From NCBI RefSeq assembly GCF_900185715.1, contig NZ_FYAS01000025.1, forward strand, positions 434,001 through 498,000: a stretch of DNA of 64,000 bases, in the 5' to 3' direction. Source of the DNA: Allobosea sp. CS1GBMeth4 (GTDB lineage Bacteria > Pseudomonadota > Alphaproteobacteria > Rhizobiales > Beijerinckiaceae). The position numbers were made by a program, and so were the translations under genes. Positions 32,030 through 40,861 of the stretch are shown here, piece after piece. Numbering within the stretch: the stretch's first letter is position 1; every line of letters begins with the position of its first letter. The notes below the pieces were generated by a model. That model made no database searches, was not told the origin of the DNA, and worked only from the letters and a program-made list of their open reading frames with translations.

Positions 32030-34024
32030 ATGAACGCGATCGATCCGCATCGGACCCAGACCCGGCGCGACAGGCCCTGGATCTTCCGGACCTATGCCGG
32101 CCATTCCGACGCGGCGGAATCGAACAGGCTCTACCGGACCAACCTCGCCAAGGGCCAGACCGGCCTCTCCGTCGCCTTCGACCTGCCGACGCAGACCGGC
32201 TACGACCCCGACCATGTGCTGTCGCGCGGAGAGGTCGGCAAGGTCGGCGTGCCGATCACCCATCTCGGCGACATGCGGACCCTGTTCGACCAGATTCCGC
32301 TGGCGCAGATGAACACCTCGATGACGATCAACGCGACGGCGGCCTGGCTGCTCTCGCTCTACATCGCCGTCGCCGACGAACAGGGGGCCGATCGCGCCGC
32401 CCTGCAGGGCACGACCCAGAACGACCTCGTCAAGGAGTACCTGTCGCGCGGGACCTACGTCTTCCCGCCGCGCCCCTCCATGCGGCTGACCACCGACATC
32501 GTCGTCTTCACGGCGCGCGAATTGCCGAAATGGAACCCGACCAACGTCTGCTCCTATCACCTGCAGGAGGCCGGCGCCTCGCCGGTGCAGGAACTCTCCT
32601 TCGCGCTCGCGACCGCGATCGCGCTGCTCGACTCGATCAAGGCCCGGCCCGAGGTCGCGCCCGAGGAGTTCGGCGCCGTCGTCGGCCGCATCTCCTTCTT
32701 CGTCAATGCCGGCATGCGCTTCGTCACCGAGCTCTGCAAGATGCGGGCTTTCGTCGATCTCTGGGACGAGATCACGCTGAAGCGCTTCGGCGTTCTGGAG
32801 GAGCAGCACCGCCGCTTCCGCTACGGCGTGCAGGTCAATTCGCTCGGGCTGACCGAGCCGCAGGCCGAGAACAACGTCTATCGCATCCTGATCGAGATGC
32901 TGGCGGTGACCCTGTCGAAGAAGGCCCGCGCCCGCGCGGTGCAATTGCCGGCCTGGAACGAGGCGCTCGGCCTGCCCCGCCCCTTCGACCAGCAATGGTC
33001 GCTGCGCATGCAGCAGGTCCTCGCCTACGAGACCGACCTGCTCGAATTCGGCGACATCTTCGACGGCTCGAGGGAGATCGACGCCAAGGTCGAGGAGCTC
33101 AAGGCCGCCGCGCTCGAGGAACTGGCGAAGATCGATGCCATGGGCGGCGCCCTCGCCGCCGTCGAGAGCGGCTACATGAAGAGGGCGCTGGTCGAGAACG
33201 GCGCCCGGCGCATCGAGGCGATCGAGCGCGGCGAGCAGGTCGTCGTCGGCGTCAACAAATTCACCAGCAGCGAGCCCTCGCCGCTCTCGGCCGGCGAAGG
33301 CAATGTCGTCACCGTGCCGGATTCGGTCGAGATCGAGGCGGTCGGCCGGCTGAAGGCCTGGCGCGCCGGGCGTGACGGCAAGGCGGCCGAGGCTGCGCTC
33401 GCCGCGCTCGCCGGCGCGGCGAAGGAAGGCCGCAACGTCATGCCGGCCTCGATCGCCTGCGCCAAGGCCGGCGTCACCACAGGCGAATGGGCGCAGACCC
33501 TGCGCGAGATCTTCGGCGAGTACCGTGCTCCGACCGGCGTCGACACCACGAAGCTCGGTGACGATGGCGGCCTCGCCACCGTCAAGGCGGCGGTGGCGAA
33601 GGCGACCGAGCGCCTCGGCCGGCCGCCGCGCTTCCTGGTCGGCAAGCCGGGCCTCGACGGCCATTCGAACGGCGCCGAGCAGATCGCCGTGCGTGCCCGC
33701 GACGCCGGCATGCAGGTTTCCTATGGCGGCATCCGCCAGACTCCCGAGGAGATCGTGACGCAGGCGAAGGAGACGCAGGCCGACATCATCGGGCTTTCCA
33801 TCCTCTCCGGCTCGCATCTGCCGCTGGTGCGTGACGTCACCGCGCGGCTGCGCGTCGCCGGCATGGACGTTCCCGTCGTGGTCGGCGGCATCATCCCGCC
33901 CGACGACGAGAACGCGCTGCGCAACATGGGCGTGGCGCGCGTCTATACGCCGAAGGATTTCGCGCTCGACGGCATCATCGGCGATGTCGCGGAGCTGGCT
34001 GCGAAAGGCCGCGGTCACCGCTGA
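32030..34024 (+). CDS. ecm: Ethylmalonyl-CoA mutase
   Basis: A 664-aa adenosylcobalamin-dependent mutase. The N-terminal TIM barrel has IFRTYAGHSDAAESNRLY, TGLSVAFDLPTQTGYDPDH and MNTSMTINATAAWLLSL; the C-terminal cobalamin domain carries GKPGLDGHSNGAEQIA with the D-x-H-x-x-G motif and LSGSHLPL. The wording is that of MeaA-type ethylmalonyl-CoA mutases rather than methylmalonyl-CoA mutase. It converts ethylmalonyl-CoA to methylsuccinyl-CoA in the ethylmalonyl-CoA pathway for C2 assimilation, which implies this organism replenishes glyoxylate without isocitrate lyase. Other pathway genes are not nearby. Confidence 0.93.
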   Translation: MNAIDPHRTQTRRDRPWIFRTYAGHSDAAESNRLYRTNLAKGQTGLSVAFDLPTQTGYDPDHVLSRGEVGKVGVPITHLGDMRTLFDQIPLAQMNTSMTINATAAWLLSLYIAVADEQGADRAALQGTTQNDLVKEYLSRGTYVFPPRPSMRLTTDIVVFTARELPKWNPTNVCSYHLQEAGASPVQELSFALATAIALLDSIKARPEVAPEEFGAVVGRISFFVNAGMRFVTELCKMRAFVDLWDEITLKRFGVLEEQHRRFRYGVQVNSLGLTEPQAENNVYRILIEMLAVTLSKKARARAVQLPAWNEALGLPRPFDQQWSLRMQQVLAYETDLLEFGDIFDGSREIDAKVEELKAAALEELAKIDAMGGALAAVESGYMKRALVENGARRIEAIERGEQVVVGVNKFTSSEPSPLSAGEGNVVTVPDSVEIEAVGRLKAWRAGRDGKAAEAALAALAGAAKEGRNVMPASIACAKAGVTTGEWAQTLREIFGEYRAPTGVDTTKLGDDGGLATVKAAVAKATERLGRPPRFLVGKPGLDGHSNGAEQIAVRARDAGMQVSYGGIRQTPEEIVTQAKETQADIIGLSILSGSHLPLVRDVTARLRVAGMDVPVVVGGIIPPDDENALRNMGVARVYTPKDFALDGIIGDVAELAAKGRGHR

Positions 34025-34217
34025 CGGCCAGGCTCGCCGCCAGCACGGAAGCCGCCGGCGCCCGCGAAAGCGGCCCTGGGTTCCGCAAGGGCCGGCGGAC
34101 CGCTATCGTCGCTGGGCCGAGGCGCTTCATGCCTGCGGCCGAGCGCGTCACGGCCCGGCAGGCGCAGGCAGGAGTTCCTGAGCGGCCGGCCGTGGCTGGG
34201 AGGAAATGGAGAGCCGC

Positions 34218-35231
34218 ATGCCTGCATGGCTGCAGACCAGGTTGAACGGAACCGCGCTGCGGGCCGCCTGCATCGGCGCCGCCGGCCTCCTCCTCGCCGG
34301 CTCCGCCGCGGCCCAGACGGCCGGTTTCGATCCCGCCGATTTCGGCAAGGTCAGCATGCCGCGGCGCCAGAGCACCGGCGACGCCGCAACCCAGATCGAG
34401 ACCAACAAGGGCGCCTTCGAGCCGATCTCCGAGCTCGATCCGCGCGATCCGCTCGCGGCCATGGCCAGGCCCGTCGGGCGCATCGACATCCTGATGAAGG
34501 ACAGCAAGACCGGCAGGCAATCCGGGGCCCATTGCACCGGCGAGCTCCTGCCAGGCGACTATGTGCTGACCAATCATCACTGCCTGCCGCAGAATGGCGA
34601 GATGGTGCCGGTGCGCGCCATCATCGTCATGGATTTCCTGACGCAGGACGGCAGGGGCGCGAAGGTCTTCGAGCTCGACCCCAGGCCGGTCGAGCACAAT
34701 GCCCGGCTCGACTACGCCATCGCCAAGGTGAAGGGGAATCCGACCGCGACCTATGGCTCCGTCAAGCTCGCGGCGACGCCTGCCGGCAGCGCCCCCTCGC
34801 TGATGGTGATCCATCATCCCGCCGGCCGCCCCAAGGTGATGAGCCGCTTCCGCTGCATGGCGACGCGCCAGCAGGGCGACCCGGTCGAGCTGCGCCATCG
34901 CTGCGACACGCTCGGCGGCTCGTCCGGCTCGCTGCTCTTCGACGCGCGCAGCAGCGGCATCGCCCTGCACAAGCAGGGTGGCCTCGCTCCCGACGACCCG
35001 TCGAGCTACAACACCGCCACCAGCATGACGGCGCTGCTGCAGGCGAGCCCGCTGCTGCGCAAGCTGGCTGGTGCGCGCGGGCAGGCGCCGGCCCCCTCCG
35101 GCGATGCGCCATCCGGCGCTTCGGGCGGCTTCGGCCAGGATGGCGAGCAGCCGGGCTCGACCGAGCGCAGCAGCCTGCGCGGCTCCGACAATCTCGACAC
35201 CGACGGGATGAATTCGCTGCTGAAGAACTGA
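34218..35231 (+). CDS. Secreted trypsin-like serine protease
   Basis: About 337 aa. A signal peptide (ACIGAAGLLLAGSAAAQT) precedes a chymotrypsin-fold domain: His in YVLTNHHCLP, Asp in NARLDYAIAKV, and Ser in CDTLGGSSGSLLF, so the triad is complete. Two Cys pairs may form disulfides. The C-terminal ~60 residues are a low-complexity Gly/Ser/Pro tail. I choose the ATG at 34218 because GGAG sits 7 nt before it; an ATG at 34206 is too close to its ribosome site. Probably periplasmic or extracellular; substrate unknown. Confidence 0.88.
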   Translation: MPAWLQTRLNGTALRAACIGAAGLLLAGSAAAQTAGFDPADFGKVSMPRRQSTGDAATQIETNKGAFEPISELDPRDPLAAMARPVGRIDILMKDSKTGRQSGAHCTGELLPGDYVLTNHHCLPQNGEMVPVRAIIVMDFLTQDGRGAKVFELDPRPVEHNARLDYAIAKVKGNPTATYGSVKLAATPAGSAPSLMVIHHPAGRPKVMSRFRCMATRQQGDPVELRHRCDTLGGSSGSLLFDARSSGIALHKQGGLAPDDPSSYNTATSMTALLQASPLLRKLAGARGQAPAPSGDAPSGASGGFGQDGEQPGSTERSSLRGSDNLDTDGMNSLLKN

Positions 35232-35303
35232 GCGGCTTCGCCATTGCGAGGCCTCGCGCAGCGAAGAGCCAGGAGCCTGTGACCACGACGCTTATCCGGC
35301 TCG

Positions 35304-35392
35304 CCATGCTCGCCCTTGTGGCGAGCATCCACGTCTTGAGCACCGCGCCTGGTGAAGGACGACGTGGATGGTCGGGACAAGCCCGACCATGA
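35304..35392 (-). repeat. GGTCGGGCTTGTCCCGACC repeat family, inverted copy
   Basis: Reads in reverse orientation relative to the other copies: CGCCCTTGTGGCGAGCATCC then ACGTCTTGAG on the left, GACGTGGATGGTCGGGACAA and GCCCGACCAT on the right. It fills most of the gap between the protease and DUF1989 genes. Confidence 0.75.
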
Positions 35393-35476
35393 AGGAAAGG
35401 GCGGTATTCATGGGTTCCGGGCTCAGGCCTGCGGCCTGCCTCGGAAAGACAAGGCGTCCCTCGAAGCTGCCGGCCT

Positions 35477-36346
35477 TCAGCCTTGCTCGCCATGGCTGCG
35501 CCCATAGGGATTGCGCGGCGGCGAGCGCCAGCCGGCGAGCATGGCGGGGTCCGGCTCGTAGATCTCGACCTTGAGCGGATGGCAGATGGCGACGTCGCTC
35601 GAATGCGTCTGGCCGCAATCGCCGCCGGGGCAGGCCGAGATCGCCCCCAGCAGGTCGATCTCGGCGAAGAGTTCGAGGAAGTCGCCCGGCCGCACCGGGC
35701 TCGCCTTCATGAAGTACCGGTGCGTGTCGCGCGTGAAGCCCGTGCACATGAAGACGTTGAGCACGTCGTGGACATGGTGCTCGACCTCGCGTGCCGGCAG
35801 CCCCCTCGCCCTGCCGAGCGCCCGGGCGAGGTTGGAATGGCAGCAATGGTGGTAGTCGCCGCCATCGCCGAGCAGCCTGTGGGTATAGGGGTCGCAGCGC
35901 GTGCCGATCACGTCGTGCACGCCGGCCCCATCCTGGTCGAAACCGTACCAGCCGAGCGTGTCGTGGGTGATCGTCGCCATCGGTCGCAGATGCGGCAGAT
36001 TGCTCCAGAGCCGGTCGCCGGTGCCGACATGGGTGGCGTGCAGGGCCCGCGTCTTGCCGCTGAAGAAGCGCTCGTCGAGATCCTCCGCGTTCCACAGGTT
36101 GAGATCGCCGACCTGCGGCCCCTCGATGCTGACGATCCGGAAGAAATGCCCCTTCGGCACGCGGAAGCTCGCGGCCTCGCGCGGCGGCACGATGATCTCG
36201 TCGCGCTTGCGCAGTGTCCGGCGCGCGCGTTCCAGCATCGCCATGTCGGCGCCGGGCAGGCTGCCATTGGGATAGACCACGACCGGCGGCTTGCTGCGCC
36301 GCTCCGCCGCGTCGATCGGGGCGATCACCTGCGAATCCGTGACCAT
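35477..36346 (-). CDS. DUF1989 (urea carboxylase-associated) family protein
   Basis: A 289-aa protein of the family linked with urea amidolyase and guanidine or urea metabolism. Conserved pieces are VGDLNLWNAEDLDERFFSGK, LWSNLPHLRPMATITHDT, the His/Cys cluster in DYHHCCHSNLARAL, VHDVLNVFMCTGFTRDTHRY and CPGGDCGQTHSSDVAI, which probably hold a metal. No urea carboxylase, amidase or riboswitch is seen nearby, so the enzymatic partner is unknown. Confidence 0.9.
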   Translation of the reverse strand: MVTDSQVIAPIDAAERRSKPPVVVYPNGSLPGADMAMLERARRTLRKRDEIIVPPREAASFRVPKGHFFRIVSIEGPQVGDLNLWNAEDLDERFFSGKTRALHATHVGTGDRLWSNLPHLRPMATITHDTLGWYGFDQDGAGVHDVIGTRCDPYTHRLLGDGGDYHHCCHSNLARALGRARGLPAREVEHHVHDVLNVFMCTGFTRDTHRYFMKASPVRPGDFLELFAEIDLLGAISACPGGDCGQTHSSDVAICHPLKVEIYEPDPAMLAGWRSPPRNPYGRSHGEQG

Positions 36347-36478
36347 GGCCTGCTCCGGCGATCCGTAGACGGTTGAACCCCTACCGGCGTATCCGCCCCC
36401 GGTCCAGTTCCCTGCGCCGTGATTCCGCGGCGGCGCATCAGCGCCGAGCCCCGGAAGGTGGCCGGTCGGACGAGGCGG

Positions 36479-37096
36479 CTAGGCCAGCCCGCTGCCCTTC
36501 AGCGTCTGGTAGGCCTTCAGGATCTCCTGCAGCCGGCCCTCGCGCGAGCGGTCGCCGCCATTGGCGTCAGGGTGGAAGCGCTTCACCAGCTCCTTGTAGC
36601 GGGCCTTGATCGCGGCGCGGTCGGCGCTCTCGTCGAGGTCGAGCGTCTCCAGCGCCTTCCTGGCAAGGACGCCGACCCGCGGTTCGGCCCTGTCCTGCTC
36701 GCGGCGGACGCGGCCGCGGAACAGGCCGAAAGCGTCTTCGACTTCGGCGCCCTCCTGCCCGCCGGTCACCCGCCCGCGCTGCGCCATCCGGGCCGCGCTC
36801 GCGTTGACGCCGAGCTTCCAGGTCGGCCGGTGGCCGATCTCCTCCTGCTTCTGATAGGCGGCGAGCGCCTCGTCGTTCATGCCGGCGAAGTAGTTGTAGG
36901 TCGCGTTGTAGGCCTTCACATGGTCGAGGCAGAACAGGAAGAACTTGCCCTCCTTGCCGCGTCCCATCGGCGCGCGGTACTCGCCCGCCCTGGCGCAGCC
37001 GGCATGGTCGCAACGGCGCGCATCGGCCTCGACCACCTCTTCCGCCTCGGAAGGGCCGATCCTGATCCGGTCGAATAGGCGCGAGCTGAAGTTCAT
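36479..37096 (-). CDS. J-domain protein
   Basis: A 205-aa DnaJ-like co-chaperone. The N-terminal half has CDHAGCARAGEYRAP and FLFCLDHVKAYNATYNYF, a conserved Cys-containing module of this alphaproteobacterial family. The J domain is at the C-terminus (about residues 140-205), with the HPD motif in VKRFHPDANGGDR. It should stimulate an Hsp70 ATPase. bolA is divergent 405 bp away, a common arrangement in the group. Confidence 0.93.
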   Translation of the reverse strand: MNFSSRLFDRIRIGPSEAEEVVEADARRCDHAGCARAGEYRAPMGRGKEGKFFLFCLDHVKAYNATYNYFAGMNDEALAAYQKQEEIGHRPTWKLGVNASAARMAQRGRVTGGQEGAEVEDAFGLFRGRVRREQDRAEPRVGVLARKALETLDLDESADRAAIKARYKELVKRFHPDANGGDRSREGRLQEILKAYQTLKGSGLA

Positions 37097-37501
37097 CGTC
37101 TCATGGTTATGCGGGCGGAACGCCATGTCGACAAGCCGGCCGCCGCGCGGATCGCTCCGCGCCTGCAGCAAGCCGATCGCCTCGGCGACAGCTTGACCCT
37201 GATTGCTTAAGGAACCCGGCTCACCGAAACGGCCGGAACCTTCTCCTAGGTAATGCGTCGCAGGTCCGATCTCAACCGCCGCAGGCCGCGTTCGCCCGCC
37301 GCGGCTGCGAGCGCCGTCGCGCACAGCATGGATCGCCCCGCGCCGCCCGGGAAGCCGGAGTCGAGGCCGGCCATCAGAAGCGGGGGAATTCGGCCCCAAT
37401 GAGGCGGCGCCTTCGACACCTGGCTTGACCGGCCGGTGCGGATCGGTGTTCTCGCCTCGCAAGGAGCGCGAGCGCTCCGATTGGCGACAGGAGGAGTCCG
37501 C
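37097..37501. other. 405-bp divergent intergenic region
   Basis: Between the J-domain and bolA genes. It should hold both promoters. Open frames here are without ribosome sites or family features, and I see no clear palindrome. Confidence 0.5.
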
Positions 37502-37774
37502 ATGCCGACCATGGCCGACAGGATCGCCGGCAAGCTCACCGCCGGGCTCGCGCCCGAGCATCTCCAGGTGATCGACGAGTCGCACCAGCATCACGGCCAT
37601 GCCGGCTGGCGCGAAGGCGGCGAGACGCATTTCCGCGTCGAGATCGTCTCCCCCGCCTTCGCCGGCAAGAGCCGGCTCGAGCGCCACCGCCTGGTCAATG
37701 CCGCACTTGCGGAAGAGCTCGCCGGCCGGGTGCATGCGCTGGCGATCGTGGCGCGCGCGCCGGGCGAAGGGTGA
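37502..37774 (+). CDS. bolA: BolA family protein
   Basis: A 90-aa protein of the BolA/IbaG fold: MADRIAGKLTAGLAPEHLQV, the His-rich ESHQHHGHAGW segment, THFRVEIVSPAFAGKSRLE and RHRLVNAALAEEL, with the conserved His in the RHR loop. BolA proteins bind Fe-S clusters with monothiol glutaredoxins and affect gene expression and morphology. AGGAG precedes the ATG at the expected distance. Confidence 0.94.
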   Translation: MPTMADRIAGKLTAGLAPEHLQVIDESHQHHGHAGWREGGETHFRVEIVSPAFAGKSRLERHRLVNAALAEELAGRVHALAIVARAPGEG

Positions 37775-37791
37775 GTCCGGCCTGCTCCGTT

Positions 37792-38637
37792 TCAGAGGCG
37801 CCAGTGTTCGCGCAGGATCCGGAGCAGTTCGTCCGCATCCGGACCCGTGAAGCCGGCCCGGCGGTGCAGGACGATGTCGACCAGGCCGAGTGCCGGCAGG
37901 CCGTGCTCGGCTCCGATGCGGGCGGTCTCGTCGCCGATCAGGTCGTGAGCAAGCGGAGCGACCCCGAGCCCGGCCGCGAGAGCCGCACGCAGACCGGCCA
38001 GGCTCGGACTCGTATAGACGACCCGGCTCTCCCGTCCGATCGCGCCCAGCGCCGCCATCGCCCGATCGCGATAGGCGCAAGGGGCGGGGAACAGAACCAG
38101 CGGCAGGGGCTCGACGCCGGCCATCTCGGCCCGCCCCGCCCAGACCACCTCGCCGCGCCACAGGACCTCGCCGCCGCCATCGGCGCCGCGCGTCTTGGTC
38201 AAGGCGAGATCGAGACGGGCGGCCGTAACCGCCGCCAGCAGATCGAGGCTGTTGCCGATCTCGATCTCGAGCCGCATCTCCGGATGCAGCGCGGCGAAAC
38301 CCGCCAGCACGCGGGTCAAGCCGCGCCCGCTGGCGAAATCGTCCGACATGCCGATCCGTAGACGGCCGGTCAGGCGCTTGCCCGAGAGGCGCTGGCGCGC
38401 CCGTTCCTGCAAGGCGAGGATCCGCCTGGCATAATCGAGCAGGACCGCGCCCTCCTCGGTCGGATACGGCAGGCCGCGGGTCGAGCGCCGGAGCAGCCTG
38501 TGCCCGACCTCGGCTTCGAGGCGCCTGATATGCCCGCTGATCGTCGACTGGGTCGCATTCAGGCGTTCGGACGCGCGGGTGAAGCCGCCGCAATCGACCA
38601 CCGCCACCAGGCTCCTGAGCAGGTCCATATCGTACAT
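37792..38637 (-). CDS. LysR-family transcriptional regulator
   Basis: A 281-aa regulator. The helix-turn-helix reads LRSLVAVVDCGGFTRASERL then TQSTISGHIRRLEAEVGH and LLRRSTRG. The C-terminal effector domain begins LRIGMSDDFASG. It is divergent from the alpha/beta hydrolase gene across 98 bp, so that gene is the likely target. The 18-bp gap to bolA is convergent. Confidence 0.93.
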   Translation of the reverse strand: MYDMDLLRSLVAVVDCGGFTRASERLNATQSTISGHIRRLEAEVGHRLLRRSTRGLPYPTEEGAVLLDYARRILALQERARQRLSGKRLTGRLRIGMSDDFASGRGLTRVLAGFAALHPEMRLEIEIGNSLDLLAAVTAARLDLALTKTRGADGGGEVLWRGEVVWAGRAEMAGVEPLPLVLFPAPCAYRDRAMAALGAIGRESRVVYTSPSLAGLRAALAAGLGVAPLAHDLIGDETARIGAEHGLPALGLVDIVLHRRAGFTGPDADELLRILREHWRL

Positions 38638-38735
38638 GCGATCGATATATCGAATTTCTCACTGATTGATAGTGGACCTATCTGTTTCCGTTCTGATTGG
38701 CCGGCCGGCAGTCTGCCGCAATTCGGAGACCCGCC

Positions 38736-39632
38736 ATGCACCACATCGTCGAGACCGCTCACCTCGCCATCGCCTGCGAGATTGCCGGACCGGAGACCGG
38801 TCGACCGGTCATGCTGCTGCATGGCTGGCCCGACGACGTCCGCTGCTGGGATGGGCTTCTGCCCGGCCTGCACGCGGCCGGCTGGCGCACGATCATCCCC
38901 TATCTGCGCGGCTTCGGGCCGACCCGGTTGCGCGCGGCCGACGCTGCGCACAACGGCCAGCTCGCCGCGCTTGCCCAGGACGCACTCGATCTCGCCGATG
39001 CGCTGGCGCTGCCACGCCTCGCGATCATCGGGCACGATTGGGGCGCCCGCGCCGCCTATATCGCCAGCGCGCTGGCGCCGGAGCGCATCTCCGCCTGCAT
39101 CGCGCTTTCGGTCGGCTGGGGCACCAATGATCCGGACCAGCAGCTGGCCCTGCCCCAGGCGCGGAACTACTGGTATCATTGGTTCATGGCTCTCGAACGC
39201 GGCGCCGATCTGGTCAGGCACCGGAGGCACGAGTTCACGCGCTATATCTGGGACATCTGGAATCCCGGCTGGGCCTTTCCCGAGGCCGATTTCGCGTCGA
39301 CCGCCTCCTCGTTCGACAATCCGGACTGGGCCGAGGTGACGCTGCATTCCTATCGCGTGCGCTGGGGCCTGGCCGAGCGCGATCCGGCCTATGACGCGAT
39401 CGAAGCGCGCCTGGCCGCCGATCCGGTCATCCGGATCCCGAGCCTCGTCCTGCACGGCGGGGCCGACCCCTGCAACGATCCGGCCACCTCGGACGGCAAG
39501 GAGCGCCTGTTCGCCGGCCCCTATCGGCGCATCCTGCTCGACGGCCTCGGCCACTTTCCGCAGCGACAGGCGCCGGCCCGCGTGCTCGACGCGCTCATGC
39601 CCTTCCTCGGCCGCTTCGGGTCTCCGGCGTGA
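38736..39632 (+). CDS. Alpha/beta hydrolase, epoxide-hydrolase-like
   Basis: A 298-aa alpha/beta hydrolase with oxyanion segment MLLHGWPDDVRCWDG, nucleophile elbow IIGHDWGARAAY (Asp nucleophile), acidic residue near LVLHGGADPCND and catalytic His in LDGLGHFPQRQAP. Asp as nucleophile and the HGWPD motif point to an epoxide hydrolase or haloalkane dehalogenase-like enzyme. Divergent LysR control fits an inducible catabolic enzyme. Its last 38 bp overlap the end of the MFS gene on the other strand. Confidence 0.9.
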   Translation: MHHIVETAHLAIACEIAGPETGRPVMLLHGWPDDVRCWDGLLPGLHAAGWRTIIPYLRGFGPTRLRAADAAHNGQLAALAQDALDLADALALPRLAIIGHDWGARAAYIASALAPERISACIALSVGWGTNDPDQQLALPQARNYWYHWFMALERGADLVRHRRHEFTRYIWDIWNPGWAFPEADFASTASSFDNPDWAEVTLHSYRVRWGLAERDPAYDAIEARLAADPVIRIPSLVLHGGADPCNDPATSDGKERLFAGPYRRILLDGLGHFPQRQAPARVLDALMPFLGRFGSPA

Positions 39633-40800
39633 ACAGGTAGATGGTGGTCGCGGCCAGAAGCAGCGCCGCGAAGCCCCAGTGCATGTTGGCGAAGGCCTGC
39701 GCCGCGTCCCGCCCGGCGGCGCGCTGCGCCGCGACGAACCAGCCGGAGCCCCATTGGAGCAGGCCGGCTCCGGCGATGAACAGGAAATTGATGAAGGTCA
39801 TGCCGCGCCCGACGAGATGCTCCGGGAAGAAGACGCGCGCATGCGCCATCAGGATCGCATAGGTGAAGCCCGTCGCACCGACGATCGCGAACAACGTCGC
39901 CGCGGCCAGCGCCGAATGGTCGCCCGTCAGCGCCAGCAGGCAAAAGCCTGCTCCGGTCACCACCGTCCCCCAGGCGACGAGCGCCTTGCTGCGGCCCGTC
40001 CGCTTCTGCAGGGCGCCGTAGGCGAAGGCGCCGACGATCATCGTCGTCGCCATGCCCAGCGTCGCATGGCCGGCAGCGATGCCGTCGAACCCGTGAACCT
40101 GCGTCATGTAAGGCGCGATCCACAGGCCCCGCGCCGTCGCGATGATCGCGTAGCCGACGAGGGTGATCGGCGCGAGCAGCCAGAGCGGCCCGATCGCGGC
40201 GATGCTCCTCAGCCCCTGCAGCAGCCCTTCATGCTTGCCCGAGGCGTCGGTCACCGGTGGCGGATCGCGCACCAGCGCCGCGGCGAGCACGGTCGCCAGC
40301 AGGAACGCCACGGCGAAGGCCGTCATGGTCGGCCGCCAGCCATAATATTGCGCCGCCAGCGCCAGCGGAGCCGCACCGGCGAGATTGCCGAGCGAGCCGA
40401 GGCCGATGAAGATCGACGTCAGCAGGCCGAAGCGCGCCGGCGCCTCCGTCCGCGCGAACAGGTAGAGCGTCGACATGAAGATCGGCGAGCAGCCGACGCC
40501 GACCAGCGCCATCGCCACCGTGGCGATCTCGGCATTGCCGGCCTGCGCGAACAGGAAGGCGCCGACGCTGCCGATCGCCATCGTCACCGCCACCGTCCGG
40601 CGCGGCCCGAGCCGGTCGAGCGCCCAGCCGACCGGGAACTGCGCCAGCGCGAAGGCGATGAACCAGGCCGCTCCCAGCAGGCCGAACTCGGCCGGCCCGA
40701 TGCGCAGGTCGCCCATCACCGGCCCGGCGATCACGCTCAAGAACGAGCGGTAGAAGATCGACAGCACATAGGCCGGCAGCAGCGCGAAGAAGATGATCAC
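39595..40800 (-). CDS. MFS transporter
   Basis: A 401-aa, ~12-segment major facilitator. The first helices read FFALLPAYVLSIFYRSFLSV; the loop 2-3 motif is FPVGWALDRLGPRRT. Central loop DPPPVTDASGKHEG. The substrate cannot be told. It converges with the hydrolase gene (38-bp overlap of coding ends). Confidence 0.9.
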   Translation of the reverse strand: MIIFFALLPAYVLSIFYRSFLSVIAGPVMGDLRIGPAEFGLLGAAWFIAFALAQFPVGWALDRLGPRRTVAVTMAIGSVGAFLFAQAGNAEIATVAMALVGVGCSPIFMSTLYLFARTEAPARFGLLTSIFIGLGSLGNLAGAAPLALAAQYYGWRPTMTAFAVAFLLATVLAAALVRDPPPVTDASGKHEGLLQGLRSIAAIGPLWLLAPITLVGYAIIATARGLWIAPYMTQVHGFDGIAAGHATLGMATTMIVGAFAYGALQKRTGRSKALVAWGTVVTGAGFCLLALTGDHSALAAATLFAIVGATGFTYAILMAHARVFFPEHLVGRGMTFINFLFIAGAGLLQWGSGWFVAAQRAAGRDAAQAFANMHWGFAALLLAATTIYLFTPETRSGRGRA

Positions 40801-40861
40801 GCCGCCCCTCCGGCCAGTTCGAAGACGCCCGCCGGCTTGAAGCCGACAGCGGTGTTTTGCC